This document shows positions 15,201-22,254 of a DNA stretch of 26,984 bases, in pieces. The notes under the pieces are model-generated. The model searched no databases, was not told the origin of the DNA, and saw nothing but the letters and a program-made list of their open reading frames with translations. Origin of the DNA: a virus; IMG/VR virus record IMGVR_UViG_3300047551_003541, positions 1 to 26,984 of that record, one strand, 5' to 3'. Position 1 is the first letter of the stretch; each line of letters begins with the position of its first letter. Position numbers and translations under genes: made by a program.

Positions 15201-15239
15201 CGTTAAACAAAACACAACACAAAAAAAGGAGATTGCAAA

Positions 15240-18200
15240 ATGTTAAACGCAATCAACAACACACAAAAACCAACTGTAGTATCTACAACAAGCACAACAC
15301 ACACATCAGGAGAAACCGAAATGACAGTTTTTCAATCAATCGTTTTAGCATTCGAAGATGCTAAAACTGCTGCAGAACTCAATGCAAAGGAATCTTTAAT
15401 CAATGCATTAGGCGAAAGAAAAGTAGGAAAGTTAAGAAAAGCTTGGAATCAAGCATTTGTTAAACTCACAACAATTAAAACAGCACAGACACAAGCAACA
15501 ACTGAAACAGCAAGAGTAACAACCCCAGCTATTTCTACAAAATCTCCTCAAGCAATTAAGTTTGCAAAACAAAGAGAAGCTGCTGCTAAGGCTAAGGCTG
15601 ATGCTAAAACTGCTGCTAGACTTGCCAAGGTTATTAAGGCTGCTGAAGTTACACCTGTTGCTCAAACTCCCGATAAATCTTTTGCTCCCAAGGTTCCAAC
15701 TGGTGGTTGGTTCTGTAAGGCAGCATTAGATGCAATGCTCAAAGCTTTTGATTTAGCAATTGATAAAATTGTACTCATCACACAAATCACACAAACACAA
15801 ACCATTGGTAGCCAAAGCACTGCTGAGGCCAACCAATTTCACACTCAACAAGGAGAAGTTAGAAACATGATGACTCCAAATCATTTTTCAATTCCAGATA
15901 CAGAGATGGAAAACACTCTGTTCACAGAACCTGGTTTCAAATCAACTGAAGAAGTATTAAATTGGTTCAAACCAGAATTCAGCTTTGATTTCAATGGTCT
16001 TAAAACCCATGTAAAAGTGATCGATCAAGAGAATCCAGGTCGAGTTAATCTAGGCCAGAGATTAATCACTTTGTCTGATAAGTTAACTCAAAATCAACTA
16101 GTTCGTGCTTTAGTGCATGAACTTGACCATTTGAATTATGGTGATTCAAAAAATCAAGTTGAATTACTCAAGTCATTGGATGAATGTAGAAATCAAAAGA
16201 ATCGTCCAGAGTTCTTAAACGATCAACATGCAGAAGAAGAATTGTGGGTGAGGTATCGTGATTATCTCAGAGGTGATCATACATATCAAGAGTTTTTTAC
16301 TTGGTACGAAAGCACAACAACAACAACAACAACAACCGAGGCCTCAGAAACCTCACAACAAAAGGAGAAGAAGATGCTAAAGACATCAACTTCAATCAAA
16401 AATCAAAAGAAGGCAAGAGCAGCAGACCGAATCATCGATAGTGACTTAACCAACTTGACTGAAGAAATCGTCTTTTTAAAATCGAAAAATGGTATTAGAT
16501 TCATCTCAGATGTTTGTTCTTCGTGGGCAAGCCCTATTAATCAAACAAAGAGAGTGCTTGGTTTAAAAGGGAAGATGGTGAAAGTGTCTTTTAGAGAATT
16601 ATCATTTCTTGAAATGCAAAAAGTTCAGAAGGCTTTAAACGAAGCGGGATGGTTCTTTGTCAGTCAGAATATGATCTGCAGAGAAGAAGATGCAAAGAAA
16701 GTTTTTGCTGCAGCGAAGAAAGTTTTCAAATCTCTAACAGGCTTTGTAAATTACGGTAAAGCATGGTTCACAACACCTTGCAAGCCATCTTTGAATTACG
16801 TTGTAGGTTTGATCAACGAAGAAGAAATCGCCGAACTTACGGGTAATGATGGCAGTGGTTTCTTGACTGCTGGTGTTCATTTTGATTTGATGCAATTCAG
16901 AAGCACTGGCTTGGACGAAGGATTATTTGGAAAAGGGATTGTAACTCATACTAAATTTATCATCAAAGACAATAAAGTTGTCAGCATTGATAGTTTAAAT
17001 TTTGGTGAGAAAGAAACTGGGGACTTCCAGTCCTGGTTGAACAATTCGAACAGCTGTGTTGTTGCAATTGATGGGATTGAATACAAGAAAGCTTTGATGT
17101 TGTGTGGATCAAACTTAAAGGGCATTCTTAAAGATGTTCCTAACGATGATTCTTTTACAGAAGTCGACACTGATTTCTTTAGCTTGATGGCTGGGGATTT
17201 GGATTTGAAACCAGGCAAATTGACGATGCCCAACCAAATCTCCTTTTATGCTGAATTGGATTCAGGAATCATCAACCAGTTGGTTAAGAAGTCTCTTGAT
17301 AAAGCTAAGACTAGTCTTAGGAAACTTGTGCTACTTGAGAATTTAACAGAAGAGGTCATAAGCCTATGCAAGACAAAATTCGACACGAAATATGTTCAGA
17401 TGAGTGATTTAAATATCGCTGCTGATACAGAAACATGTCAAGATCAAGTGATTGAGGGGAGTATGAACTTTGTTTTGGAGGCAGACAAGTTTGAAATAGG
17501 TCAGTTGAGGAAAGAGGTATGGATGGTGAGAACCCCTGTACAGGATCAAAATGCATTGAATTGTATTCCAACCTACAATCCTACAATAGTGCATGATATT
17601 TTGTACATGAGCGAACAAGAGTTGATTGCAAAGCATGATGGATTAGATCAAGAAGAGATTGCAAAAGTCAAAGCGGTATTCAATACTGATAAGAAGAAAT
17701 TGCAATTTAGCGCTATGATTGCGCCCGTGGTGAAAAAGGGCATTATGTGGTTGGATACGAGGGTTCAAGAAATTCTCGTTGGCGATAATGATGGCGACAT
17801 GAACTCTTACAAAGAAAAAGATAAGGATGCAGCGATCGATGATCTTTTCACTAAATCTAAAGCTTACAAAGCCAAAGAAATCATCAAGAAAGAAACAAGC
17901 AAAGCGTTTGTTCTAGATTCTGAGTCCAGTGATGATTGGTGCGATGAGAAATCCCAACAACGCCTTATTACCCCTAATGGCGGTCAGTTGAACGTTGGGG
18001 CAATCAGCAATCTCCAAGTGGCTGTAAGAAGTCAGCTTGGTTTTGACAAATTGCCAGATGTAGTTACCTTTGCAGGTAAAACCATTTCTGGTATCCAACA
18101 GCCAAGTATCGATAGGCAGAAATATAAATATGTCTTGCCTAGCTTGCAACATTGGTATTTGTCAAGGGGACCAGTGAAGATCAATCTAGATGGCAAAGAA

Positions 18201-20729
18201 AAAAGTTTGATCATACCTGGTGTGAGTTGGGTGGCAAAAGGAGAGGCAGAGTTCAAAGGTTTCGATGAAAAGAAACAATGGACAACAGAAGAGTTATCTA
18301 AATGGTTTAAGAAAGCGTTCAATAATTATGATGACTTCTCGGAAGAAGTCATCACCGACATCAAAGGTGAGGGAATTAACGCGTATGATCCTGAAGGTTA
18401 CAACTCATTGGGTTGCCAGGCTTGGGGTCAAAAATTTATTTTAGCTGTGAAGCTGTTGAGTGGCGATTCAGAGTTAGCTAAAGCTTCTTTGGATAATCAA
18501 ATCATGGCAGTTGCGGAGATGATGCAACGATTGGAAGATGAATCAATAGATGAAGAGACCATGAAAGTTTGTGGGATTTGTGAAGAAGAACTAAATGATA
18601 GTTTTTATAGCCTGAAATGGTTGAAGCAAATTCAACATCAAAGTTGTCCTGCGAGTCTAGTTGCTTTGAGAGATAAACTATCAGAGCATTTGGTTTTGGA
18701 AGATTTGTTGGTGGGGATCATTGAGGAATATAAAGCAATCTATAGCAATGGCGTGAATAACACATTGTTAGGATTAGATACTGATGATCAAGAGTCAATT
18801 GTTAAATTTGGAACCCTGTTATCAAAATTGTTTATCTCCCAAAAAGATCAAATAACCCAGCAACTTGAAAATACCAACAGATCAACCCAAAAGCAGCAAG
18901 AACTTTCTACCTTAGGTAGTTGGGTGGCAGCTGCAAATGATTGTGGATTGGAATGGTTAGTCAACATATTGGCTAACAACAAATTAGATACACAGGAAAG
19001 ACAAATTAGGTTGAAGGCCTTTAAAAAAGCTTTAGCCTGGATGATTGCTGATCAAATTCATTGTTACTTCGACGTTGCAGATAAAAAGTTTCTTCCCAAT
19101 GTTAAAAAAGATGATTTGATTATTTTTCTATCAAGCATTGTTAAATTGCTTGATGCCGTTGATGAAGCTGACAGCAATGCTAGCAGTGTTAGCTGGACCA
19201 ATCAATTATTAGTGAATGCTGCTATAACATTCAAGAAAGGAATTAAAGAAAACAAAACAGGTCTCAAGGATTTAGTTGCCAAATTTGAAGCAGATGCTTT
19301 GAAATGTTTAGTCGAATTTATTAGGGATCAACACTTCGGTGAAGATTCAGAGGTTTCGCAGCTTGTTATTGTAAACAGCCATCACTGGAATAAATATAGT
19401 TTTGTGATGAACATAGCCAAAAGACCTGCAAAGGCCTTAGAATTATATACCAGTTATGGTTGGAGTGAAAAGGATTTCAAAGATAGCCTAGTCGATTTGG
19501 TACTAAAAGAGGTTGGAAAGAAGGACAATCGAAAGTTCATAGTTCCTACCAAAGTAACTTATCTCTTGGATAATAAGTGGTGGGGAGATATGGTTAAGGG
19601 TTTAGCAAAGAGTCAAACTGTCAACATTTACTATCGTACTTTGTGCGATGGAAATGGTGATGTTGGCTATGTAGTTGAGGCTCAAACTCAAAAGGCATGG
19701 CTTACATTTACAAATAAATATGCTGACAAATTTGAAGCACTTGCTCCATATGGTCTGTCAGAAGTGATATCAACCACTCAGTTGAATAATCTTTTGATAG
19801 ATAATGAATCAATGGCGGTTAGTATCGAAGAGTCTGATGATGTGGCTTCTGCAAGAAGAACCCTTGCAAAATTTGGAGAGTACGGAGATTTGAAACATTT
19901 AGTTGCTGAAATCATTAGAAATTCCTTAATCATCAAAGGCTATGTGAAAAACTATGATGATTTTGAACAAAGTTTTGTGGCAGTGCCTTATGGGTATTTG
20001 ACAGCAAATGTCAATCACAAAGTTTATTCAACCAACTTTAGAAACGCTATGCATCTCTTGTATAACGTTGAAAAAGCTGGCATCGAGTTGATCAGTGAAA
20101 AAATAGACAGTAAGGATTTCAATGGTGCGTTCGATTTAATGTACCCTGTAGTAATTAGAAAAGGTCTTCTCGATGATTTTGGTATCGATTTAGCTGGCTT
20201 CAAAACCAGAGATGAAATGTCCTTGTTCGATGATGCAAAAGCCAAATCTGCAAAAATTTCTAGTGAGAGGGGTCCTAGACTCATAAAGAAGCAGAAGACG
20301 AACCAGGTATGGACTGATTTTAGAGAACAACAACAAAATCTTTCTTACAAAAAGATGAAGCAAACTGGAATTGATCTCGATGAAAAATTGGCTTATCTAG
20401 GTAATCAATCGCCTATCGATCTTTTCAACACAATTGGTAACAATGAAGATTACCGAGCAAGATTGCTGTTATTGAATAGAGATTTTCTCTTAACAAGAAA
20501 TCTCGAGACAATGCTGAATATCAGCAAACAATTGTCTTCTGGTAAAGGTGATAAAGATCAATTGAGTCAAATCTATGAAAATTGTAAAAACTCTCTCTTA
20601 AAGGAGATCGGAAATCCATCCCTTAAAAAGATGGTGTATTCAGCAATCACAGATCCAGATTCAAACGGCTTAAATGTATTCTCAAAAATAGATTCAAATG
20701 ATCTTATCGATTTAATCTTAAAAGATTAA
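15240..20729 (+). CDS. Divergent double-psi beta-barrel RNA polymerase (RdRp/YonO/crAss-phage-like) with N-terminal HExxH peptidase-like segment
   Basis: 1829 aa, with AAAGGAG before the ATG. The polymerase core shows the hallmarks of single-chain two-barrel RNA polymerases. NDGSGFL (Asp537) followed by QFR (552-554) and GLFGKG (561-566) match the DGxG...QxR...G-KG pattern of cellular RdRps. Then RTP (764-766) and the catalytic DNDGD (Asp849, 851, 853) match the RxP...DxDGD of RNAP beta-prime, and AISN (921-924) corresponds to the lG-IxN-H element about 70 residues after DxDGD. It should synthesise RNA with two metals, probably transcribing phage genes. N-terminal parts are a helical Lys/Ala-rich region (28-150) and a segment with VHELDHLNYGD (His293, Glu294, His297), a zinc-metallopeptidase signature; a possible third ligand lies near 331-335. 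An eight-Thr run joins it to the polymerase. In-frame ATGs with Shine-Dalgarno sites at residues 28, 210 and 379 suggest nested products. The C-terminal 800 residues match nothing I recognise. Confidence 0.82.
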   Translation: MLNAINNTQKPTVVSTTSTTHTSGETEMTVFQSIVLAFEDAKTAAELNAKESLINALGERKVGKLRKAWNQAFVKLTTIKTAQTQATTETARVTTPAISTKSPQAIKFAKQREAAAKAKADAKTAARLAKVIKAAEVTPVAQTPDKSFAPKVPTGGWFCKAALDAMLKAFDLAIDKIVLITQITQTQTIGSQSTAEANQFHTQQGEVRNMMTPNHFSIPDTEMENTLFTEPGFKSTEEVLNWFKPEFSFDFNGLKTHVKVIDQENPGRVNLGQRLITLSDKLTQNQLVRALVHELDHLNYGDSKNQVELLKSLDECRNQKNRPEFLNDQHAEEELWVRYRDYLRGDHTYQEFFTWYESTTTTTTTTEASETSQQKEKKMLKTSTSIKNQKKARAADRIIDSDLTNLTEEIVFLKSKNGIRFISDVCSSWASPINQTKRVLGLKGKMVKVSFRELSFLEMQKVQKALNEAGWFFVSQNMICREEDAKKVFAAAKKVFKSLTGFVNYGKAWFTTPCKPSLNYVVGLINEEEIAELTGNDGSGFLTAGVHFDLMQFRSTGLDEGLFGKGIVTHTKFIIKDNKVVSIDSLNFGEKETGDFQSWLNNSNSCVVAIDGIEYKKALMLCGSNLKGILKDVPNDDSFTEVDTDFFSLMAGDLDLKPGKLTMPNQISFYAELDSGIINQLVKKSLDKAKTSLRKLVLLENLTEEVISLCKTKFDTKYVQMSDLNIAADTETCQDQVIEGSMNFVLEADKFEIGQLRKEVWMVRTPVQDQNALNCIPTYNPTIVHDILYMSEQELIAKHDGLDQEEIAKVKAVFNTDKKKLQFSAMIAPVVKKGIMWLDTRVQEILVGDNDGDMNSYKEKDKDAAIDDLFTKSKAYKAKEIIKKETSKAFVLDSESSDDWCDEKSQQRLITPNGGQLNVGAISNLQVAVRSQLGFDKLPDVVTFAGKTISGIQQPSIDRQKYKYVLPSLQHWYLSRGPVKINLDGKEKSLIIPGVSWVAKGEAEFKGFDEKKQWTTEELSKWFKKAFNNYDDFSEEVITDIKGEGINAYDPEGYNSLGCQAWGQKFILAVKLLSGDSELAKASLDNQIMAVAEMMQRLEDESIDEETMKVCGICEEELNDSFYSLKWLKQIQHQSCPASLVALRDKLSEHLVLEDLLVGIIEEYKAIYSNGVNNTLLGLDTDDQESIVKFGTLLSKLFISQKDQITQQLENTNRSTQKQQELSTLGSWVAAANDCGLEWLVNILANNKLDTQERQIRLKAFKKALAWMIADQIHCYFDVADKKFLPNVKKDDLIIFLSSIVKLLDAVDEADSNASSVSWTNQLLVNAAITFKKGIKENKTGLKDLVAKFEADALKCLVEFIRDQHFGEDSEVSQLVIVNSHHWNKYSFVMNIAKRPAKALELYTSYGWSEKDFKDSLVDLVLKEVGKKDNRKFIVPTKVTYLLDNKWWGDMVKGLAKSQTVNIYYRTLCDGNGDVGYVVEAQTQKAWLTFTNKYADKFEALAPYGLSEVISTTQLNNLLIDNESMAVSIEESDDVASARRTLAKFGEYGDLKHLVAEIIRNSLIIKGYVKNYDDFEQSFVAVPYGYLTANVNHKVYSTNFRNAMHLLYNVEKAGIELISEKIDSKDFNGAFDLMYPVVIRKGLLDDFGIDLAGFKTRDEMSLFDDAKAKSAKISSERGPRLIKKQKTNQVWTDFREQQQNLSYKKMKQTGIDLDEKLAYLGNQSPIDLFNTIGNNEDYRARLLLLNRDFLLTRNLETMLNISKQLSSGKGDKDQLSQIYENCKNSLLKEIGNPSLKKMVYSAITDPDSNGLNVFSKIDSNDLIDLILKD
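16312..16335 (+). repeat. ACA trinucleotide microsatellite encoding a Thr run
   Basis: Eight consecutive ACA/ACC-type codons give an eight-Thr stretch between the peptidase-like and polymerase parts of the 1829-aa ORF. It looks like the CAA/ACA-rich untranslated leaders seen before other genes here (for example just before 15240). Its length may vary by slippage. Confidence 0.7.
16364..16376 (+). promoter_or_regulatory. Internal ribosome-binding site and ATG for the polymerase domain
   Basis: AAAAGGAG (16360-16367) stands six bases before an in-frame ATG at 16374 (residue 379), exactly at the junction between the Thr-rich linker and the polymerase part. Initiation here would give a 1451-aa polymerase without the peptidase-like segment. 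Similar sites lie at 15308-15312 (ATG 15321, residue 28) and 15851-15855 (ATG 15867, residue 210). Confidence 0.45.
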
Positions 20730-20747
20730 CATAAAAAGGAGTCAATC

Positions 20748-20786
20748 ATGACTATTAGAATTAGAAGTCCAACTCATTTGAGTTGA
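20748..20786 (+). CDS. Possible micro-ORF (12 aa) after the polymerase gene
   Basis: Encodes MTIRIRSPTHLS. AAAAGGAG stands six bases before the ATG, an excellent site lying 18 bases after the polymerase stop. It ends 38 bases before the next gene's ATG. It may be a leader peptide or a tiny real gene; the signal is the ribosome site rather than the peptide. Confidence 0.35.
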   Translation: MTIRIRSPTHLS

Positions 20787-20824
20787 TCAATAAAACAAAA
20801 CAAAACAAAAAAAGGACGAAAGAA

Positions 20825-21211
20825 ATGGAAGAATTAAAATACTTCCTTGAATTGCTTGGTAAAGAAAAAGACGAAAACAAGAAAAAATTCTTGCAAAATG
20901 TTGTCAACGATATAATTGCTAACAATCACAAGGAAACAATGGCAAAGATTCAAGCACAGACAGTGACTGCTTTGCCAAATCACAATCATTTAGAGTTAGA
21001 AGGCAGTGCTACTGCAAGTATTACTACTCTAGATCATCATCAGAAGTTTAGAATTACCTTAAAAGGTAATTCCAAAGTAGTAATCGGCAAAGAAGTATTT
21101 CAAAGTACTGCTGAAACTACTAATCAACCACAACCACCAAAAACAGGAGCAAGCAAAATTATCAAATCTGCAATTAAAGCAGAAGATGGTGATATTGATA
21201 TTGATATGTAA
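20825..21211 (+). CDS. Unknown 128-aa protein with acidic tail
   Basis: The start is the ATG at 20825 because AGGA lies eight bases upstream; an upstream in-frame TTG at 20783 lies in the CAAAA-rich leader and overlaps the micro-ORF stop. The N-terminal helix is charged (MEELKYFLELLGKEKDENKKK), the middle is beta-like (LELEGSATASITTL, KFRITLKGNSKVVIG), then comes a Pro/Gln linker and an acidic tail (AEDGDIDIDM). The acidic C-terminus recalls single-stranded DNA-binding or DNA-mimic proteins, but nothing else supports either. No family was recognised. Confidence 0.6.
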   Translation: MEELKYFLELLGKEKDENKKKFLQNVVNDIIANNHKETMAKIQAQTVTALPNHNHLELEGSATASITTLDHHQKFRITLKGNSKVVIGKEVFQSTAETTNQPQPPKTGASKIIKSAIKAEDGDIDIDM

Positions 21212-21257
21212 TTACCAATGCTATTAACTTAAAAATTATAATTAATTAGATCGTTTT

Positions 21258-21287
21258 AAATTATTTAATTTTATTTATTTATACAAC
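21258..21287 (+). promoter_or_regulatory. AT-rich element shared with 14121-14149 (possible promoter)
   Basis: TAAATTATTTAATTT followed by TATTTATTTATACAA; the first 15 bases are identical to the copy before ribozyme 3. Here it ends three bases before stem III of ribozyme 4, so a transcript starting here would begin with the ribozyme. Confidence 0.4.
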
Positions 21288-21290
21288 CGT

Positions 21291-21344
21291 TGTGTATATG
21301 GGTATCTCCCATACTGATGAGGCAAATTGAAGCCGAAACACAAT
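21291..21344 (+). ncRNA. Hammerhead ribozyme 4 (type III, GUA cleavage site)
   Basis: Stem III is TTGTG/CACAA (21291-21295/21340-21344). The triplet GTA puts cleavage after 21297. Stem I is TATGGG/CCCATA (21298-21303/21309-21314) with loop TATCT. The core CTGATGA is at 21315-21321, stem II is GGC/GCC (21322-21324/21333-21335) with an 8-base loop, and GAAA is at 21336-21339. All helices are perfect and all core bases are present. Confidence 0.93.
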
Positions 21345-21408
21345 TTCCATCAGATGTTCCATTGTTTCGATTATAAATGTTCAGCTTTTAAATATATACT
21401 ATTTTGTT

Positions 21409-21434
21409 TTTAGGTGGACTCCGCCTAAAGATTT
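21409..21434 (+). terminator. Hairpin followed by T-run (attenuator candidate)
   Basis: TTTAGGTGG (21409-21417) pairs with CCGCCTAAA (21421-21429) around ACT, giving nine pairs including one G-U, followed by GATTTTTC. It looks like an intrinsic terminator placed inside the leader. The 3' arm GCCTAAA (21423-21429) is also perfectly complementary to TTTAGGC at 21509-21515. Confidence 0.5.
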
Positions 21435-21531
21435 TTCTTGAAGGAAAGGCATTAGAGTATATTTATATAATATTATAACGAAAATGAATATAAAAATCTA
21501 ACAGCCTTTTTAGGCAGAAAGGTTTTTCGTC

Positions 21532-22050
21532 ATGAGCGAGACCAGTATTATTAAAGATGGCAATGCAATTCAAATCGATGCGTTAACAACTGTAGCGGAT
21601 GTTTTGTTAGCAATGCAAGATCCCAAAAATTCAAATGTTATGAATGCTTTAATAGCTCGAATGACAACTTTGAATTCTGAAAGTCAAGCAAAGTTACAAC
21701 AATTAGAGGCTCATGCAAATGCAAAGGAAATTTTAGGATTTCCAGGAATCGTTCAAGTTCCGGCATTACAAGATCCTCAATTTGCTTACAGTGGACCACT
21801 TCATGAAATCAAGTTCAAAAATGCTGGAGAAGTTTTTAATTTCTTCAGTAAGTATGAAAGTTTGCTTTATGAGGAAGGTACTTCTGTTACGGTTTCGTTT
21901 AGAGGTAGAAAACTTGCAGATGGTATTCAAACTGGCGTAAAAGCTGGCAAGACTTCTGTTTTCAGTAAACCTTTCAAAGACAAATTGTATGAAGTTGTTG
22001 ATTCAACATCAATCGACAATAGTGTTCGTAAGATCACTGTTAGAAGATAA
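21532..22050 (+). CDS. Unknown 172-aa protein
   Basis: ATG at 21532 with AAAGG nine bases upstream. The N-terminal half is helical with a short coiled coil (ARMTTLNSESQAKLQQLEAHANAKE). The C-terminal half is a basic beta-rich domain (GTSVTVSFRGRKLADG, KTSVFSKPFKDKLYEVV, SVRKITVRR), which could bind nucleic acid. No membrane segment or catalytic motif was seen. A strong terminator follows immediately, and the whole unit (shared element, ribozyme 4, leader switch, gene, terminator) looks like a self-contained transcription unit. Confidence 0.65.
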   Translation: MSETSIIKDGNAIQIDALTTVADVLLAMQDPKNSNVMNALIARMTTLNSESQAKLQQLEAHANAKEILGFPGIVQVPALQDPQFAYSGPLHEIKFKNAGEVFNFFSKYESLLYEEGTSVTVSFRGRKLADGIQTGVKAGKTSVFSKPFKDKLYEVVDSTSIDNSVRKITVRR

Positions 22051-22070
22051 TTGATAGTTGTCATCTTTAG

Positions 22071-22094
22071 AAGGGAGAGAGATCTCCCTTTTTT
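22071..22094 (+). terminator. Strong intrinsic terminator after the 172-aa gene
   Basis: AAGGGAGA (22071-22078) and TCTCCCTT (22083-22090) form a perfect 8-bp stem with loop GAGA, running into a T-run. It lies 20 bases after the stop codon at 22050, a textbook Rho-independent terminator. Confidence 0.9.
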
Positions 22095-22107
22095 CTCATC
22101 TGTAAAA

Positions 22108-22115
22108 TATAAATA
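22108..22115 (+). promoter_or_regulatory. TATAAATA box just before ribozyme 5 (possible T4-late-type promoter)
   Basis: An exact TATAAATA lies between the terminator and ribozyme 5. This octamer is the consensus -10 element of T4-type late promoters, and start positions about 10 bases downstream would fall at the first base of the ribozyme (22124). A single AT-rich octamer is weak evidence, but the placement is apt. Confidence 0.35.
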
Positions 22116-22123
22116 TACTCATT

Positions 22124-22182
22124 CCAGCTGATGAGCTCCTTGAACAAGAGCGAAACCTAGATTTTAAATTCGACGGTCCTGG
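22124..22182 (+). ncRNA. Hammerhead ribozyme 5 (type I)
   Basis: Stem I is open at its end: CCAG (22124-22127) with CTGG (22179-22182). The core CTGATGA is at 22128-22134, stem II is GCTC/GAGC (22135-22138/22148-22151), and GAAA is at 22152-22155. Stem III starts ACC/GGT (22155-22157/22175-22177) and is closed by a 17-base loop. The triplet is GTC, with cleavage after 22178. Ribozyme 6 has the same architecture with compensated changes in stem I. Confidence 0.88.
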
Positions 22183-22205
22183 TAGTTTTTTGATTTCCAA
22201 AACCA

Positions 22206-22213
22206 GACGAGAC
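22206..22213 (+). promoter_or_regulatory. GACGAGAC leader motif
   Basis: An eight-base version of the GACGAGACGA leader motif, 49 bases before the 126-aa start and downstream of ribozyme 5. It is followed by TCGCAGTGAGACTC. It is listed because the motif recurs only in leaders of this block. Confidence 0.3.
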
Positions 22214-22254
22214 TCGCAGTGAGACTCAGCAACACCTCTCTTAAGGATTTTATT

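Larger units (their letters stand above)
14758..15239 (+). promoter_or_regulatory. Long structured leader of the RNA polymerase gene
   Basis: 482 bp without a conventional gene. In order it holds a 24-base inverted repeat (14830-14853), two micro-ORFs with Shine-Dalgarno sites, an H-type pseudoknot (14946-15003), a 7-bp hairpin with a CGAA loop (15010-15027), a hairpin with a GAAA tetraloop followed by T7 (15121-15149), two GACGAGACGA motifs, and an A/C-rich unstructured stretch ending in AAAGGAG before the ATG. This much structure suggests control by attenuation or translation of the downstream polymerase. No clear promoter was seen. Confidence 0.5.
21212..21531 (+). promoter_or_regulatory. 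Leader of the 172-aa gene
   Basis: 320 bp holding, in order, the AT-rich element shared with 14121-14149, ribozyme 4, a 9-bp hairpin followed by a T-run, and an alternative complementary strand just before the Shine-Dalgarno site AAAGG. The ATG follows at 21532. The arrangement suggests promoter, self-cleavage, then a structural switch. Confidence 0.5.

Noticed and set aside
15432-15665. Minus-strand ORFs under the polymerase gene (also 16946-17233, 17356-17636, 17913-18322, 20024-20284)
   Set aside because: Cys/Ser-rich or otherwise biased products typical of antisense frames of a Lys/Ala/Glu-rich gene; no ribosome sites.
19830-19860. TCTGATGATG near 19835 and 23866 as hammerhead cores
   Set aside because: No stem II/GAAA or stem I/III complementarity; both are ordinary codons for Ser-Asp-Asp.
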